From NCBI GenBank assembly GCA_013368325.1, contig JAACJK010000121.1, positions 231,047 through 295,046 of the forward strand: DNA of 64,000 nt. The letters are read 5' to 3'. A program made the translations under genes and the position numbers. The notes beneath the pieces were generated by a model that was not told the origin of the DNA, made no database searches, and saw only the letters and a program-made list of their open reading frames with translations. Shown here piece after piece: positions 45,878-57,452 of the stretch. The stretch comes from Ephemerocybe angulata (Eukaryota > Basidiomycota > Agaricomycetes > Agaricales > Psathyrellaceae). Numbering within the stretch: the stretch's first letter is position 1; each line of letters opens with the position of its first letter.

Positions 45878-46345
45878 GGTAGGTGGATGTTGAGTTCCAG
45901 GTAGTGCGGAAAGCGCTGAGAACGGTGAGTGGATGTTCAGCATTACATGGTTGCGGGACGCGACGACGTGGCCAAGGTGGGGTCAATATTGAGTGCCAAG
46001 TTGTGGGGCGAGCGTGTCACGACGACGTGGCATGGTGGCCAAGGTCAGTCTATGTTGAGGAGCAGGACGCTAGGACGACGTGGCCGGTGGAGGTTGATAC
46101 CAGGTGGTGCGATGAGCACGTCACGACGACGGTGGCCAAGGTCGGTGTAGGTTGAGGGGCAGGACACGACGATGACGACGTGGAACGTGGCCAAGGTCGG
46201 TGTATGTTGAGGGGCAGGACACGACGACAATGTGGCCAAGGTGGGCCAAGTTAACAAGCGCGACGCGACGACGTGGCCAGGTGGGTGTAGGTCAAGCGCT
46301 AGGTGGTGCGATGTGCGCGACGCGACGACGACGTGACCAAGACGA
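45878..46345. repeat. Degenerate GC-rich tandem repeat
   Basis: Variants of CGACGACGTGGCCAAGGTSGGTGTAGGTTGAG-type sequence (core ACGACGTGGCCAAGG) recur about every 55-65 bp, at least seven times, with drift in length. It lies inside the KDZ-type element, upstream of its minus-strand gene, and may be a subterminal or promoter repeat. Confidence 0.65.
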
Positions 46346-46543
46346 GGGGAGCGCTGGGGCCTGGGCACAATAGACGATGGGGCAATGGACCTGCTAGCAT
46401 GGTGGTCAGCAACAACGGGGAACAGAGGCTCAGAAGAGGGCGTACCGGAGGCCATCACGTGAAAGGCTAGTCGCAGAGGAATTTGTCAAGCTGTCAAACT
46501 CCCCTGCGACTGGAGAGCTGACCCCAACTTTGGGTTATGGTCC

Positions 46544-46595
46544 TCCTTCTGCCAAAAAGGCGTTGCAAGCTTGCAATAGGTTTTTGGCAGAAGGA
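46544..46595. repeat. Perfect 15-bp inverted repeat enclosing a 14-bp palindrome
   Basis: TCCTTCTGCCAAAAA (46544-46558) and its exact complement (46581-46595) flank TTGCAAGCTTGCAA (46563-46576). The structure can form a long hairpin. Purpose unknown; it lies inside the KDZ-type element. Confidence 0.8.
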
Positions 46596-46600
46596 TGACC

Positions 46601-46620
46601 CTAGGGTTAGGTAGGGTTAG
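46601..46620. repeat. Short telomere-like sequence
   Basis: TAGGGTTAGGTAGGGTTAG contains two partial units of the TTAGGG repeat used by most filamentous fungal telomeres. It is only about 20 bp and could be chance. Confidence 0.4.
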
Positions 46621-46843
46621 CTTTCCGTAACACTTTCAGGAAGAAAACAACATACCTGCATGACCATTAGCCAATTCTGGGTAACATACTACTCTCTGGA
46701 GCTCTGTGCTGTTTGTAGAAGGGCACTACAGAGCCTATGTTCAATAGACTTAAACCCTTGCTGTTCGACATGACGAGGGAAGGAGGGATGGTGACGGTCA
46801 GTGACGGTCGCGGTGCAACCCGGATTTTCCCAGAGCTTGCTAA

Positions 46844-46929
46844 GCCGGACTGCCGGACTGCCGACGTGCCGGACTGCCGCCCGTGCCGGACTGCCGCGGA
46901 TTCCAATTCAGCTATGTTCTCAACTAGTT
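46844..46929. repeat. Right subterminal array, terminal inverted repeat and target duplication
   Basis: Four GCCGGACTGCC copies (46844-46895) lead into GCGGATTCCAATTCAGC (46896-46912), the right inverted repeat, and AACTAGTT at 46922-46929. The motif CGCGGATTYCAATTCAG is shared, one base apart, with the right end of the element at 8571-9436. Confidence 0.75.
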
Positions 46930-48269
46930 ACGCTCAGCCGGCAATCAAATATGGCTTGCAGAAGATGCCGAAACACCCACTTCCCTTCACTTCCCCCTAC
47001 TCGTCTTGGGCCCTCCTGCCAGTCAGATCATCGATCCACCAAATGATCGACTAAGCGGCATTCTGCTGTGACGAGGCATGTGGCGATAGCTCCGGGCGAA
47101 GCGCCGCTGGCAGGACAACGCCACCGATGGGTGCGCAAGCGAGATCGCTGTCCTCGTTCTCCACTTTACGGCAGGAACCGTGGACACAACCACGAAGCAC
47201 AGGTCGTCGGAGGCTGGTGAGTGTTTTGAAGCCCGGAACGTCTCCTTGAAATGAGGAGATGACCATAGTTGCACGAGACCGCTTTAGATCGCTTTGAGAA
47301 GTTGAAGGTGCTGCGGTCAAGCAATATGCTCTGGTGAACTTGACTGTTAGTTTACTACTTTCCAATGTCCTGAGCCAGGTGGCCTGAATACTCACGGATT
47401 GTATATGACCAAAGGTGCCTGTCGCAGGGCTTCCGAGGTCCAGTTCTTGGCCAGAATTGCCAGTATGGCTTGTGGGCCGTTGGGTCGCCACTGTGAACTC
47501 CGAGGGTAATACTGCTCCTTCGTCGTTCGATGTTTGGCTTCAATGTGGGACTGTGGGTTACAGGTCCTGCCGTAACGGTAGTCGTCCTGATAGGGAGGAA
47601 AATCAGTTTGGCAAAATTAGCGTCAGGCTTCTAGTGGAGTTGCTGTACTTACTAAGACTGAGAACAGGCACGGGAGGTGATGGGGTTGAGCCTGGAGACA
47701 CAGAGTCAACGAATCGCGGTGATGTTTACCTATTATGATCAGTCGGCGTCAGTTAAATGACTGTTCATGGGCATAGGGACGAAGCTTACTCTTCACCCGG
47801 TAGATATTGCACAAGATATCAACCAGAAACTTGCAATATATCCAACACCATTCGGACTTGCAGCCGTAGCAAGACGGACGTCTTTGGCGAACCGAGACGT
47901 GAGTAGTAACCACTGGTTCATGAGTCGCCTCGTCTACTAGGGCTCGCTCGGATGCTGAGCTCTTATCAGTCTGGTCCATGGCGCTGGGGATCCTAGCTGT
48001 GTGAACTCCTTGCAAGGATGAAGGGCCGTTCAATTGCAGAATCAGTGCAAGACTACCTTTCGCCTTTTATGCCTGGCGCTGTGGAACTCTTAGCACCTGG
48101 GAATTGTTATCAACAGCGCTGTGTAAACAATTCTCCCGAGGAAACATAACTAGGATGCACAGCGGTTACCAGCCGAAAGCTCGGTTATATGTCGTTGAGT
48201 TAGCGGGATGGAAACGTGAATATGAGAGAGAGTGGACTCGGATGAACCCCGGGGATAGCATTTCGACGA
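46930..48269. other. Spacer between KDZ-type element and Plavaka gene
   Basis: About 1.3 kb. It contains a weak gene candidate listed separately; otherwise only short frames and the 3' flank of the Plavaka gene. Confidence 0.4.
47051..47979 (-). CDS. Possible small multi-exon gene, unrecognised
   Basis: A minus-strand frame starts MDQTDKSSASERALVDEATHEP (Met at 47979) and carries the cysteine-rich segment PSCYGCKSEWCWIYCKF. Downstream frames with splice-like ends (donor at about 47792, others near 47650 and 47395) encode Ser/Thr-rich peptides and a last stretch ending PHASSQQNAA at 47051. I could not assemble a single model with confident phases, and no family is recognised, so both existence and extent are doubtful. 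Confidence 0.25.
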
Positions 48270-51200
48270 CTATTCTGCGTACATCGCGGAGTAATCTGAC
48301 CTGTCCGAATCCGACCTTTCTCCAGCGTCCTCTGAGTCGGTGTTTGAGGAACTGCTCCCTGTTGCGTCAGAGTCTGCTTTTCCGAGGGCGTCGTAATCTG
48401 AGTCGTCGGAGTCTGTATTCTCCTCTAGGTCGGCGAGTGCTGTAGGAGTGACAAGATTCCGCTCATCGGAGGGCGGTGGAGCCAAGTTACCGACCTGGTC
48501 AATTTCCATGGGCTCCGGAGTAGAAATTGGCGGCGGTATGCTCTCGACTGTTCTATTAGTATATGTATGCCCCACCGCAAGGCCCCAGTGAAAGCGCATC
48601 ATCATATCACGATCAGCGAAGCTGCAGAAAAGCGTCAGAGCCGCGCGACGGCCGTATAATTGGCAACGTACCGATTTATGTAGTATTCCTTCCAATCGTC
48701 ACGATAGCGCGTAGCCTTGGAGAATATTCTTCCACCGTTGGCCTCCGAGTCATAGACCTTGCCTGCCTCAAAGCGGGGGATAATATGCGCTGCACGAAGG
48801 ACATCGGATGGGTCGATGAAGTCGCAGGATTCTGGGTTAGATAGGGGAGCCAACGAAACACGGTCCAAGCGCTTGGCCGACCAACTCATGGCCTGGACCG
48901 CTCGTGGGGTGAACCATCGAACCCACAGGAAGTCATATCGCCTCTTCTTCTGGTCCACGCTTCCTGGTCCAAGGTAAATCACGTTGGTGTGAAATACTCC
49001 CAAAACACGGCCATAGACATGGCGATGTTCATCCTCGATGGCTCCGGTTCCAGGATTGGAGGCAGGCGCACGGATGCACATAAAATCACGTTTGGTCGAA
49101 GAGGGGGTAATTATATCCGAGTCTCGACGACAGTCGTATGTTGTATAGCGCACTCGAAAGGTCCTGTGGTTGTAGATCCGGTCAGAGTGAAAGAAGAGAC
49201 TGTTTGTATCCTCATCGGAGAACGACAAGGATCGTGCCTCCAGGGCGGAGAGCGATTTGGGGTTGAAATCAGGGTTGTCCTTGGCCTCTTTCAAAAGATC
49301 TTGGATAAGTCGAGGGAAGAGGTGTCGTCGGAGCTTGGGCAAAAAGCCCTTTCGATAGGGATTAAGCAAAACTTGTATAGTTGAATAGCCGAAGCAATGT
49401 TACTCACTTTTACAGCTGGATCATCCATGTTCACCCGGAGGAATCGATCTAAGTGTACCGGCTCGTTCTGTGATTTCGCAATAAAATAGCGCAATGGAGT
49501 CCCGTCTTTGAGGTTCCACTCCTTTGGATCCTCCTCTGCACCTTTCGCAGACGGTCCGGCTAGTTTCTTGCGCAGCCTCTTGATCCTGGCCTGGCGCATT
49601 TGAATTTGGGACAGTTGGCGAGGGACACTCTTCTTATTCGTCCTTTTGTATCGCGACTTCGAGAATCGATGGAAGCGCTCGGACTGTGGGCAATTCTACG
49701 TAAGCTGGCTTGCCGCGAGGGTGTGCTCTAGAGTCCAAGACGCACCTGTTGGGTGGAATAGGAGTCCGTGGTACCGTACCTCCGAATGTAAGAAGCGACG
49801 TATCCCAATGCATGAAACTTCGGAGTGGTTATGTTCCACGACTTTGGGTTTCCTACTCAGCGTTAAAAGGGACAAACAACCGCGAGGAAATACCCTTACG
49901 AGAGTCTGATGATCCACTTGTGGTGGAGAGGCCTGCGTTCGGGACTAAACCATGGCAGATTTACTTTATATGAGCGACTTAATCAATATAGCAATAGGTC
50001 TATTAACGCACCAGTCGTGTCCACGGTAGGTATGGTGGTAGAACCTGTTGCCGCACCAGTCGTTTTGACGCCAGGTAAGGTGGCAGAACCTTTAGGAAAC
50101 ATGAGGGTGTCAGTTTGACTCTGTGGCGATCTCCATAGTAGTGCTCAAGTCGTACCTCGATTTGGCTCCTGCGGACCTTGTGCTGTCGCCTGTGCGATAG
50201 TAGGAGCATGGTCGGCCCCTGGGTGACCTTGGGGTACAGAAGACGAATTGCTACGAGCCCCCTGACCCTTCTTGCCCTTTTTGGGCGCCTTACGTGCAGC
50301 CTTCCGCTTTCGAGCTTCATACTCCCGCTTTAACTCTTGTGTGGCGAAGGCGCTACAAGTATCCCTTACAAATGTGCGAGAATCATCACCAAGTACCGTC
50401 GTCCAAACATCCAGAACGGCTACCGTTAGGTCAGTATGAAGCCGCAATTTCGCCAGCGAAAGCCAGTGCGCCATGGTAAACAGGAGATCCTGAACGCGAT
50501 CGCCATGATCAGCGGGGAGTAGACCTTCAAAGACGGGGCCGGCGCACTGTTGGAGTAGAAATGTAGATTTTGGTTTAGGATGATGAGCGAGAGGAATATG
50601 GAATAAACTGACAAGAAGGATGTCCTCATAGTCTCGCGCTGCAAACTGCTTCATGCTTGACACGTTGTTTCGAAATCGACGTATCGTGTCGCTGCCAAAC
50701 GTTGGAACTTGTCGGAATCTGAGCAGAAAATAGGTGATCTACGTTGACCACGCCAAGGTAGACGGGAGGCGTACCTTTCGTTGAGAACACCAGTTTTAGA
50801 TTTGTCATATGCTTCCAAGAGACGAAGGAGTTGAACGAATAGGCTTTTCCAGACACCTATTTCGACCTCATGCAGAATATCTACAGCTGGAAGGCGGTAT
50901 ATGTCCAAACCCAGTCTAGACAGGCGCTCGGAGAATGCGTTCTAGGACGATGATGGTAAGTAAAAAAATTCAAGACGCGACTTTCTGCTGTACCTGGGTT
51001 GGGACTAACGACGTTGGTTTCAAAAGTTTCTCGACAGCCTTTGAGTTCACCCCAAGCTTCCCCTGATAGATATGCTTTCGAGCGGTTTGTACCAATTTTT
51101 TTCGTGCATTGTCGTCCTTTCGCTGCTTAGTCGTACGCGTGTCCCTGTCGTCCCTGGTACCCATCTCACAGATGTCGTCGGTGTGGATCAGGCACCTCGT

Positions 51201-53123
51201 GCATGGATGATCGCCTTTGTTCCTTATGTTAACAAGCATCGTCCTAGGTAAACAACAGTTTGAGTAAGTACTTGTCGTATTCTGAAATCAAGCAAGTGAA
51301 ATGCACTTCTCTGGGTAGTCTGCAGAATAGGTGAGGATCCGAGGATACACACGACGACGAGTCTTGTCAAAGCAGTCCACAACAATCCCATGCTCGTATG
51401 CGTGTACAAATTCATCATCAAGCAGGATATTCCACTGGGCCTGGAAGATTTCCCGTCGTACGTGCGTCATTACTGGGTCACCAACACTCTTTTTCCCAGA
51501 CGTGCGTGTATACCAGTCGTCAAACTCGTCCGGGATCTACGGTCTCTGTCAGCAGACTCATTCGACTTGAATAATCCAACATCTAGATGCACTTACACTT
51601 TGGAAATAAGCAATCTCTTCAAAGAGCTTGAGCGACGGTCGTCCTCGTCGGAATTTGGGGTCATTCCCAAAATACAGATATACCAGCCACAGTTTTGCAG
51701 CGCCGAAGGAAGCGAGCATCGTTTCGTCGGAGGCGAGCATAAGCCCGATCACAGTACGGGGCAACGCGTCCTCGGTGTCCTCCGGTGGCAATTGCTGTGA
51801 AAGAGGGAGTGGGTACGCAGCCGTGTGGGAGGAGGTATAAACGACGCATACCTGAACCTCTCGATATGCCTCTAAGAAAGCTGGTGAATGATGGAGATCT
51901 CCATACACCCTAACGTCAACCCCGTCTTCGGTTTTCCATCGCAGGTCCGATGGCAGCATGTGGAAGTAATCGCCTTGGCCTGCACCTCCATTCTGGAGCT
52001 TGTCTCGGATAATTGAGAGGAGGGGTCGGAAACGAAATCCAGGGATGTGGTAAGTTGACTTCCCGAACGGCTTACCAAGGGGTACGTCGATGGGGATCAC
52101 CGCGGACTGCCATGAAGTACCGTCATCCAGCCAGAGCTCGGTCTGAAGGTGGTTGGTATCACCTTCGAGGGATGACGAACCCAAGATCGTGTTTATTCTA
52201 TCCCATTTCGCAAGGCCGACGTCATACGTGTCGAACTCATCGCTGGTGATAATGGTGATGAGGTTCTGGAAGGACTCGCGACTTTTCTCCTGGTTATCGC
52301 TCCAGTACCACTCTCCAAGTAGGAATGAGCTCAAGTTTGGGAATGGGTAGAAGGGGTTAAGAGGTCCCGAGTTCGTGAGATGTTTGTCTGAAGGCGGTTT
52401 CTTTGAGTGAGTGGGGCTATCGTCCAGGTCGTCTGCCGTTATGAAGTTGTCAGGGTCATGAGGCTTCTTCTCAAGAGTCCAGTAACGTTTGTATAGGCCG
52501 AAGACATTCTTCGGGGTTTCCTTCCACTTATCGTCCTTCAAAACGTCGAGGCGCAGTTCCCGTGGCTCAGCTGGGATGGTATTAGGGATAGGAAGTGGGG
52601 CTGGTGCTGGGATGGGCTCGACGTCCCTTGGGGGGTTATCCAAGAAAACTTCCGCGACCTGCATCGGCGTGTCGAACGGAACTGTTGATGTTAGTTCATA
52701 GTCGTCCCCATAACGCAGCACACGTTGGCGGATGCGTTTGCCACGACCTAGTTCTTCAGGATTTTCGTCGGCCTGGGCTGGAGGGTCATGGTGTATGAGA
52801 GGCTGAGGTTCTGGGTCATCGGGGGCCGCCATTTCAATGTCAGGGTCTGGTTCTTGCACGTCCTGTTCCTTTGAGGAAGAGGGTTCGGGAAGGCCGTGAT
52901 CTACGTCGAGGTCGAGATCGCCATACCACGACTCGATCGCAGCTTTCCCTTTCTTCTGCTTCGCCTTGTTCGCGTATCGAGCCTTTGCATCCTCAAGATT
53001 CGCCCCCAGTCTCGACCGATACTTCGGGCAAGCCTTGATGTGGTTGGTGTAAGCGTTTGGTTGATAATAGCGCTTTCCGCAGGGGCATTTCTGCTCCCAG
53101 GCGTCGTCCCTGGGCGGGCTCAT
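48270..53123 (-). CDS. Plavaka-type transposase (CACTA-like superfamily)
   Basis: Twelve exons (53123-51852, 51794-51597, 51536-51307, 51243-50994, 50941-50775, 50718-50613, 50546-50156, 50089-50012, 49852-49746, 49683-49408, 49348-48672, 48621-48270) give 1367 residues without a stop. The N-terminus has a C2H2 finger (CPCGKRYYQPNAYTNHIKACPKYR). The RNase H-like core shows TVIGLMLASDETML (Asp447), YEHGIVVDCFD (Asp544), zinc-ligand CTRCL (Cys581/584) and DILHEVEIGVWKSLF (Glu675/677). FRQVPTFGSDTIRRFRNNVS, KFHALGYVASYIRRYGTTDSYSTQ, KRYDFLWVRWF-like sequence and the terminal NRFADRDMMMRFHWGLAVGH are family signatures. Small exon 8 encodes two copies of a 15-residue Thr/Gly-rich repeat. Because every frame is open the enzyme may be active; flanking inverted repeats were not found. 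Confidence 0.93.
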
Positions 53124-53649
53124 GGCACAGTATCCTACGACCATCGGTCAAATCGCCCTGGATCAGTGAGAAGGACCGGTGGGAGCAAAGCGCCAACTTA
53201 CAATGGTCAGAACACAACAATGGTTAGCCAGGCCTGCACCTTCCAAGAACCAAGTCGAGGGTTGAAGACTGAAGTACTTGTACTATTGTCCGATCCTAGA
53301 TCTTTGCGTAGTTTAACCGTGACCGCTGCGGAAAAGGGTCGGACAAAGAAGCAGGTTGCTACATAGATGCCGGTGTGCCGCAGGTGTGTTGTGAGTATCA
53401 GAGATACGGGCTATCCTCGGCCAGTTCAAAAATTGACGGTCGGAGGTGTACACTGGAAGACGAGCTTCGGCCGCCTCAAAGAGCCCGAGCAGAGGAGATG
53501 GACAAGTATAACATACAAGTAGCAAGATAACGAGAAAGAATATGCACAAATGATAAGTGGTATCCACAGATGGTCAACGTATCTCCAGGTAAATACTATA
53601 AAGGTATAAGAAACGGCTATGTAACGAAAATATAGAATACAGATACGCA
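53124..53649. other. Spacer between Plavaka gene and the 955-residue protein gene
   Basis: About 525 bp of AT-rich sequence, both flanking genes on the minus strand. It must hold the Plavaka promoter. A further in-frame ATG at 53144 would add seven residues to the transposase. Confidence 0.5.
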
Positions 53650-56573
53650 TCACAATCCGCCTTCAAGAGAGTGTCCGATGATATCAAGAGCATGCCTTTC
53701 GACCGAAGCGAGAAGGGCCCGAAAAGTCGAAGATTGCCTGAGGCGCTTTCTCCACTCGCTACGAGGGAGGGGCTTCCAAGTACGCTTAATTTCAGAGAGT
53801 CGACCATGATAGAAGTCTTCTGCATCCGACGACCAACCGGTGAAACCATATCGCTCCTCCCAAAGGTCTGCGGGTGGCCACCATGACACACGGGTAATCT
53901 GGTTATCTTGACTGTCTGTAGGGAAGATGATTATTAGTTGAAGCATTCGAAGCAAATAAGCAATCACTTACTCCACTGGTCGATATGCCCGCATATTGCG
54001 TCGACCTCTTCAACTTGTAGAGCATCATCAACGAGAAATCCCCCATTCCCATCGCTCCGCACGATGCCACGACCTTCCAAAGCAGCCTGGCTGGGACCAC
54101 GAAGGATGTCGTCAGTGCTCACATGTGAGATACAGAGCCTGCCTACAATACCACCTCTCATCACTGCAGCTCGTGCGGCTCCGGGACGTGCGTTAAGAAT
54201 GAAAGGAACCTGATGAAGGTAGTGGTCGTAGTCTGAACTCCCGAAGGTTTCGATGGCGTTCCGATACGAAAGAAGGGAAAGCATGCAGGGCCTGGTAGTC
54301 AGCGCAGCATCTGGGAGATCGGAAACCTCCTGCCAAGTCTGGAATTGAATGCCTAGGCCAATGAAGGAGAAAGCAATAGCAGTGAAATCCATGTCATTGT
54401 CCCAGCGGCAGATAGTCAAGGCGGTAACAGGCGACAGACAACCCAATCGCCATCTCTGGCCATGGTCAGTCGGGAACCAAAACGTGGATCGAGGTTCCTG
54501 GACGGTGCGAATAATACGACCCTTATTGTTGTTCCAGTCTACCTCTTGGACAAGGCATTGAGCCAGGGAGCTTTGGACTTGCTTGAACCTGGGCAGAGAT
54601 GCGACTGGGGTTCGGTTGTATCTCGATAGATCCCAGAGATCGCTTGCAGGCTTTCCTTTAGCGAGGGCATGGAAGAAGGAGATCAGTTGCTGACCGGAGG
54701 CCGTCGACCAGAGCACGTCACGAGTCGAGTGAGTCTTCCCCAATCCAAGGACCTTGGGCACAAAACTGGCACTGAGAGGTGGTGATGGTATGGAGAGAGG
54801 GGCGAGTGGCTCTACATATCCAAAGAATCGGCTGGCCACGAAAGAAGGCTGTTCTGGGAGAGGATCCCAAGCGTCCACGTCCGGGTCGGTGCTTGGGCAG
54901 GGGACCGCAGCGGCGGGGATCTCCGTGGTGGACTGCGTCTCAGCAACCATGTGCACATCCTCCTGGGCCGCTCGTGCTACAGGCTCCGCTCCGGTGGGCA
55001 GCTTCTTCGATGCGGTCGGGGTGACATCTGGCTCAGGAATGATCCCATAATGTATTTTCCATATCTCTAGTTCTTGGTGGACGGTAGTCCCGCGGTACTC
55101 GGCATCGAGCTCTGCAAGATGCTGCAGGCGTGCATCGTCGGCAGGGGCGAAGAACTCGCAGAGATCCCATTCGTTGGACACCGCGTCGTACCGTGCCTGA
55201 GACCTGCTGAAGGTGCCATCAGGTTGGAATAGATCCTCCAGGTCATCCTCTCTCGCCTTTCTTCGCCGAAATACGCCATCCTCATTTTTGTCCCAGACGA
55301 AAAATTTGGTCTTTTTGGGATTGGTGGGCGGATTGTGCATCCAGTTCAACCTTCGACTGCGGGCAGCTTGAGATTGGTTCGGGATTATCGATGCGTTTCG
55401 CACCTCTCTTTCCTTGAACCATGCTTCCCAAGGTTTGTCCACTGGCTCAGCACGGCGACGGAAGGGCTGAAACAGTTCTTTCGACAGGCGTGGAACGGGA
55501 GGTTCAGAAGTTATGGGTAAGACGGTCTCCTCCGTGGGGCCAGGGGTGCCAGTGGGGACGATCACAGCATCTGTAGGCGGCGCGTATCTTTTCCAGAAAG
55601 GGTTCTTCTCGGCGATGGCAATCTCCCGAGGCCCCCAACGATACCACACAGGAACCTTAAACTCGCAAAGCCAATCGATTGACACCATGCCGTGTTTGAT
55701 TGGCCTGTCGTCATCTGGGATACTGACGAACGTTCCAACTCTCTCGACCGTGTCGTCGAAGGAGGCGAGGCATGAGTTTGGAAGGCTGCTCACGAAGCGG
55801 CCATCAAGCCCATCCTTCCCATTCTGCTCTGCTTTCGGCGCGCCTCCAACCTCCGATATATAGTCGCTTGCTAGGATCTCCATCCATTTCGGCACAGTGC
55901 GATATCCGGCTTTTCTTGTCGCCCTATCCACGGCTTCGCTGACGGCAATAGTGTATGCAAGACACGCGAACCACACTGAAAACCAAGACAGGGCGTCAAA
56001 AATGTCCTCCTTCAAGTTGTGCTTCCCACCAGGGCCCTTGTAGGTCTTGTTATCGACTCGAGCACAAGGGTAGGCCGGACGAACAGCGGGTGCACCAGAC
56101 CGGAAGATGAGAAGGTGAACCGCAAGGGCGATCTTGGCTTGGAGTTCCTTCCAGTCATGCCATACTGCTGGGCTAGGGTAGAACCGGCGGGTGGAAGGAT
56201 CGAACAGGACCTTGGGAATGCGAAGAAGAGGATAGAGTGGGGGAGAGGACAGGTCTGGCCGGAGGGGGAGGAATGCCAAGTATCCATGAGGTGTGGTCCA
56301 CCACTGAGGCTTTTGGAAGTGCTGTATGTCGTAGTCTCTTCCTTGGATGACGCCGTCGTTGCTCGACTCTACTTTCGGGGGCAGTTCGAGGTTCACCCGC
56401 CTGCAATTGGGCGAATAGTATGTTTCGCCATCAAAGTTGTATAGGAATCCACCTGAGACCACAGGATTATCGTAGAGCAGGTCGACGGAGTGACAGCTCT
56501 GTAAGATTGTGTCTGGCACGGCTGCAGTGTATGCCAGGCTGGGGGGCTGGGCATTGGGGTAAAACACGTCCAT
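53650..56573 (-). CDS. Large Agaricomycete-specific protein of unknown function, transposon-associated
   Basis: Two exons, 56573-53972 and 53915-53650, give 955 residues with one 56-nt intron. I recognise a widespread mushroom-fungal hypothetical family: the phrases NPFWKRYAPP, KPWEAWFKEREVRNASIIPNQSQAARSRRLNWMHNPPT, KTKFFVWDKNEDGVFRRRKA, SRSQARYDAVSNEWDLCEFF, then ARPGAARAAVMRGGIVGRLCISHVSTDDILRGPS and the C-terminal SWWPPADLWEERYGFTGWSSDAEDFYHGRLSEI. Biochemistry is unknown; no catalytic signature is evident. Members commonly sit in transposon-rich regions, and here it lies between the Plavaka gene and the TET/JBP-like gene, divergent from the latter. It may be cargo or an accessory of that element. 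Confidence 0.88.
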
Positions 56574-57452
56574 CTAGAAGCAGCGAAGAACAGTATGTGA
56601 TATGTGATTCGAGCAACGATAAACGTCACACAGCCAGTAAGAATAACGATGGATGTTACTCTTAATGACAGGGAGGAATAGCGATGAACGCTGTCCCTAA
56701 CGCTCTATCCGGTGGGAACTTGCAAGTTTCCGGTACATTGAATGTCCGACTGATCATCAATCCCAGGGCTGAGCGGCCGAGCGCGGCTGAGGCTCAGAAG
56801 CGCTTGAGTCTTCAACAGCAACCATGATGAGGGGAGGAGGAGGGGCATCGTTCATCGATGCCCCTCCTCAGTGCGAGTAGGAAGGGCATCATTCATTGAT
56901 GCTTTTTTTACGAGGGAGTATTTCAACGACTTCCGTCGGTTCCTGCTGTGGTTCCTAGTTCCCATGGACAGGTTGTACACCATATCGAGACAGCGACTCG
57001 CCCGCCATACTACCTGGCGGCCCCCGACGTTTGTGTTCTTGAGGAGAAACAATCCATGACATCACCATGCGAACGAATGAGCAGGAGGGCCAAGCTGCTT
57101 GGACCAGGGACCTTGAATGGGTACATCCACATCTGGGTTAGATCCGGTCTGCCTTTAACCCAGATCAGGAGGGGAGGAGATTCAGGAGAAAGCCTCTGGA
57201 CAGCTTTCGCCCATGAAGCGTCTATATCATTTGGAGGAGAACGTCGTCCAACGACTTTCGTCTCTTTCGCTATCAACATGGTGGCTGAGTACCGACTATG
57301 ACCCAAAGTACACGGAGGGAGAGAGACGGATGGTCCCTGGACTTGTAGGCGACTTGTTATGGGCATCATGTACCGAAAAGGTTAGTGTAAAAATGGACTG
57401 TGAGATAAGGATTCGAGGAACCAGCTGACATCCCCCATTTCATCCCTTCCCA
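56574..57452. promoter_or_regulatory. Divergent promoter between the unknown-family gene and the dioxygenase gene
   Basis: The 880-bp gap between two divergent genes contains a perfect 14-bp hairpin (56837-56869) and a decayed copy of it (56881-56902). Open frames on both strands at 56.9-57.4 kb have no recognised family, although a short upstream exon of the dioxygenase gene ending at about 57379 (donor gttagt) is conceivable. Confidence 0.5.
56837..56869. repeat. Perfect 14-bp hairpin in divergent promoter
   Basis: GAGGAGGGGCATCG at 56837-56850, loop TTCAT, and the exact complement at 56856-56869. A similar but imperfect copy, AGGGCATCATTCATTGATGC, follows at 56883-56902, so the motif is repeated in tandem. 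Confidence 0.85.

Larger units (their letters stand above)
40620..46921. mobile_element. 6.3-kb KDZ-type DNA transposon with 8-bp target duplication
   Basis: Terminal inverted repeats with subterminal CCGG-rich octamer arrays bound the unit, and AACTAGTT occurs directly outside each end (40612-40619, 46922-46929) at the same distance from the conserved TTGGAAT block. An 8-bp duplication agrees with what I recall for Zisupton-type (KDZ) elements. Inside are two convergent genes, a GRF-like zinc-finger protein (+) and a CxC5/CxC6 KDZ-type transposase-like protein (-), 211 bp apart, plus a degenerate GC-rich tandem repeat. Both genes are uninterrupted, so the unit could be recent. AACTAGTT is itself palindromic, so it could alternatively belong to the inverted repeat. 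Confidence 0.7.

Noticed and set aside
47700..53700. CACTA-type inverted repeats for the Plavaka element
   Set aside because: No matched CACTR ... YAGTG pair with a 3-bp duplication could be found by eye on either side, so element borders are left undefined.
56948..57301. 117-codon frame upstream of the dioxygenase gene as a separate gene
   Set aside because: Frames on both strands are open, no family is recognised, and the region fits a divergent promoter better.
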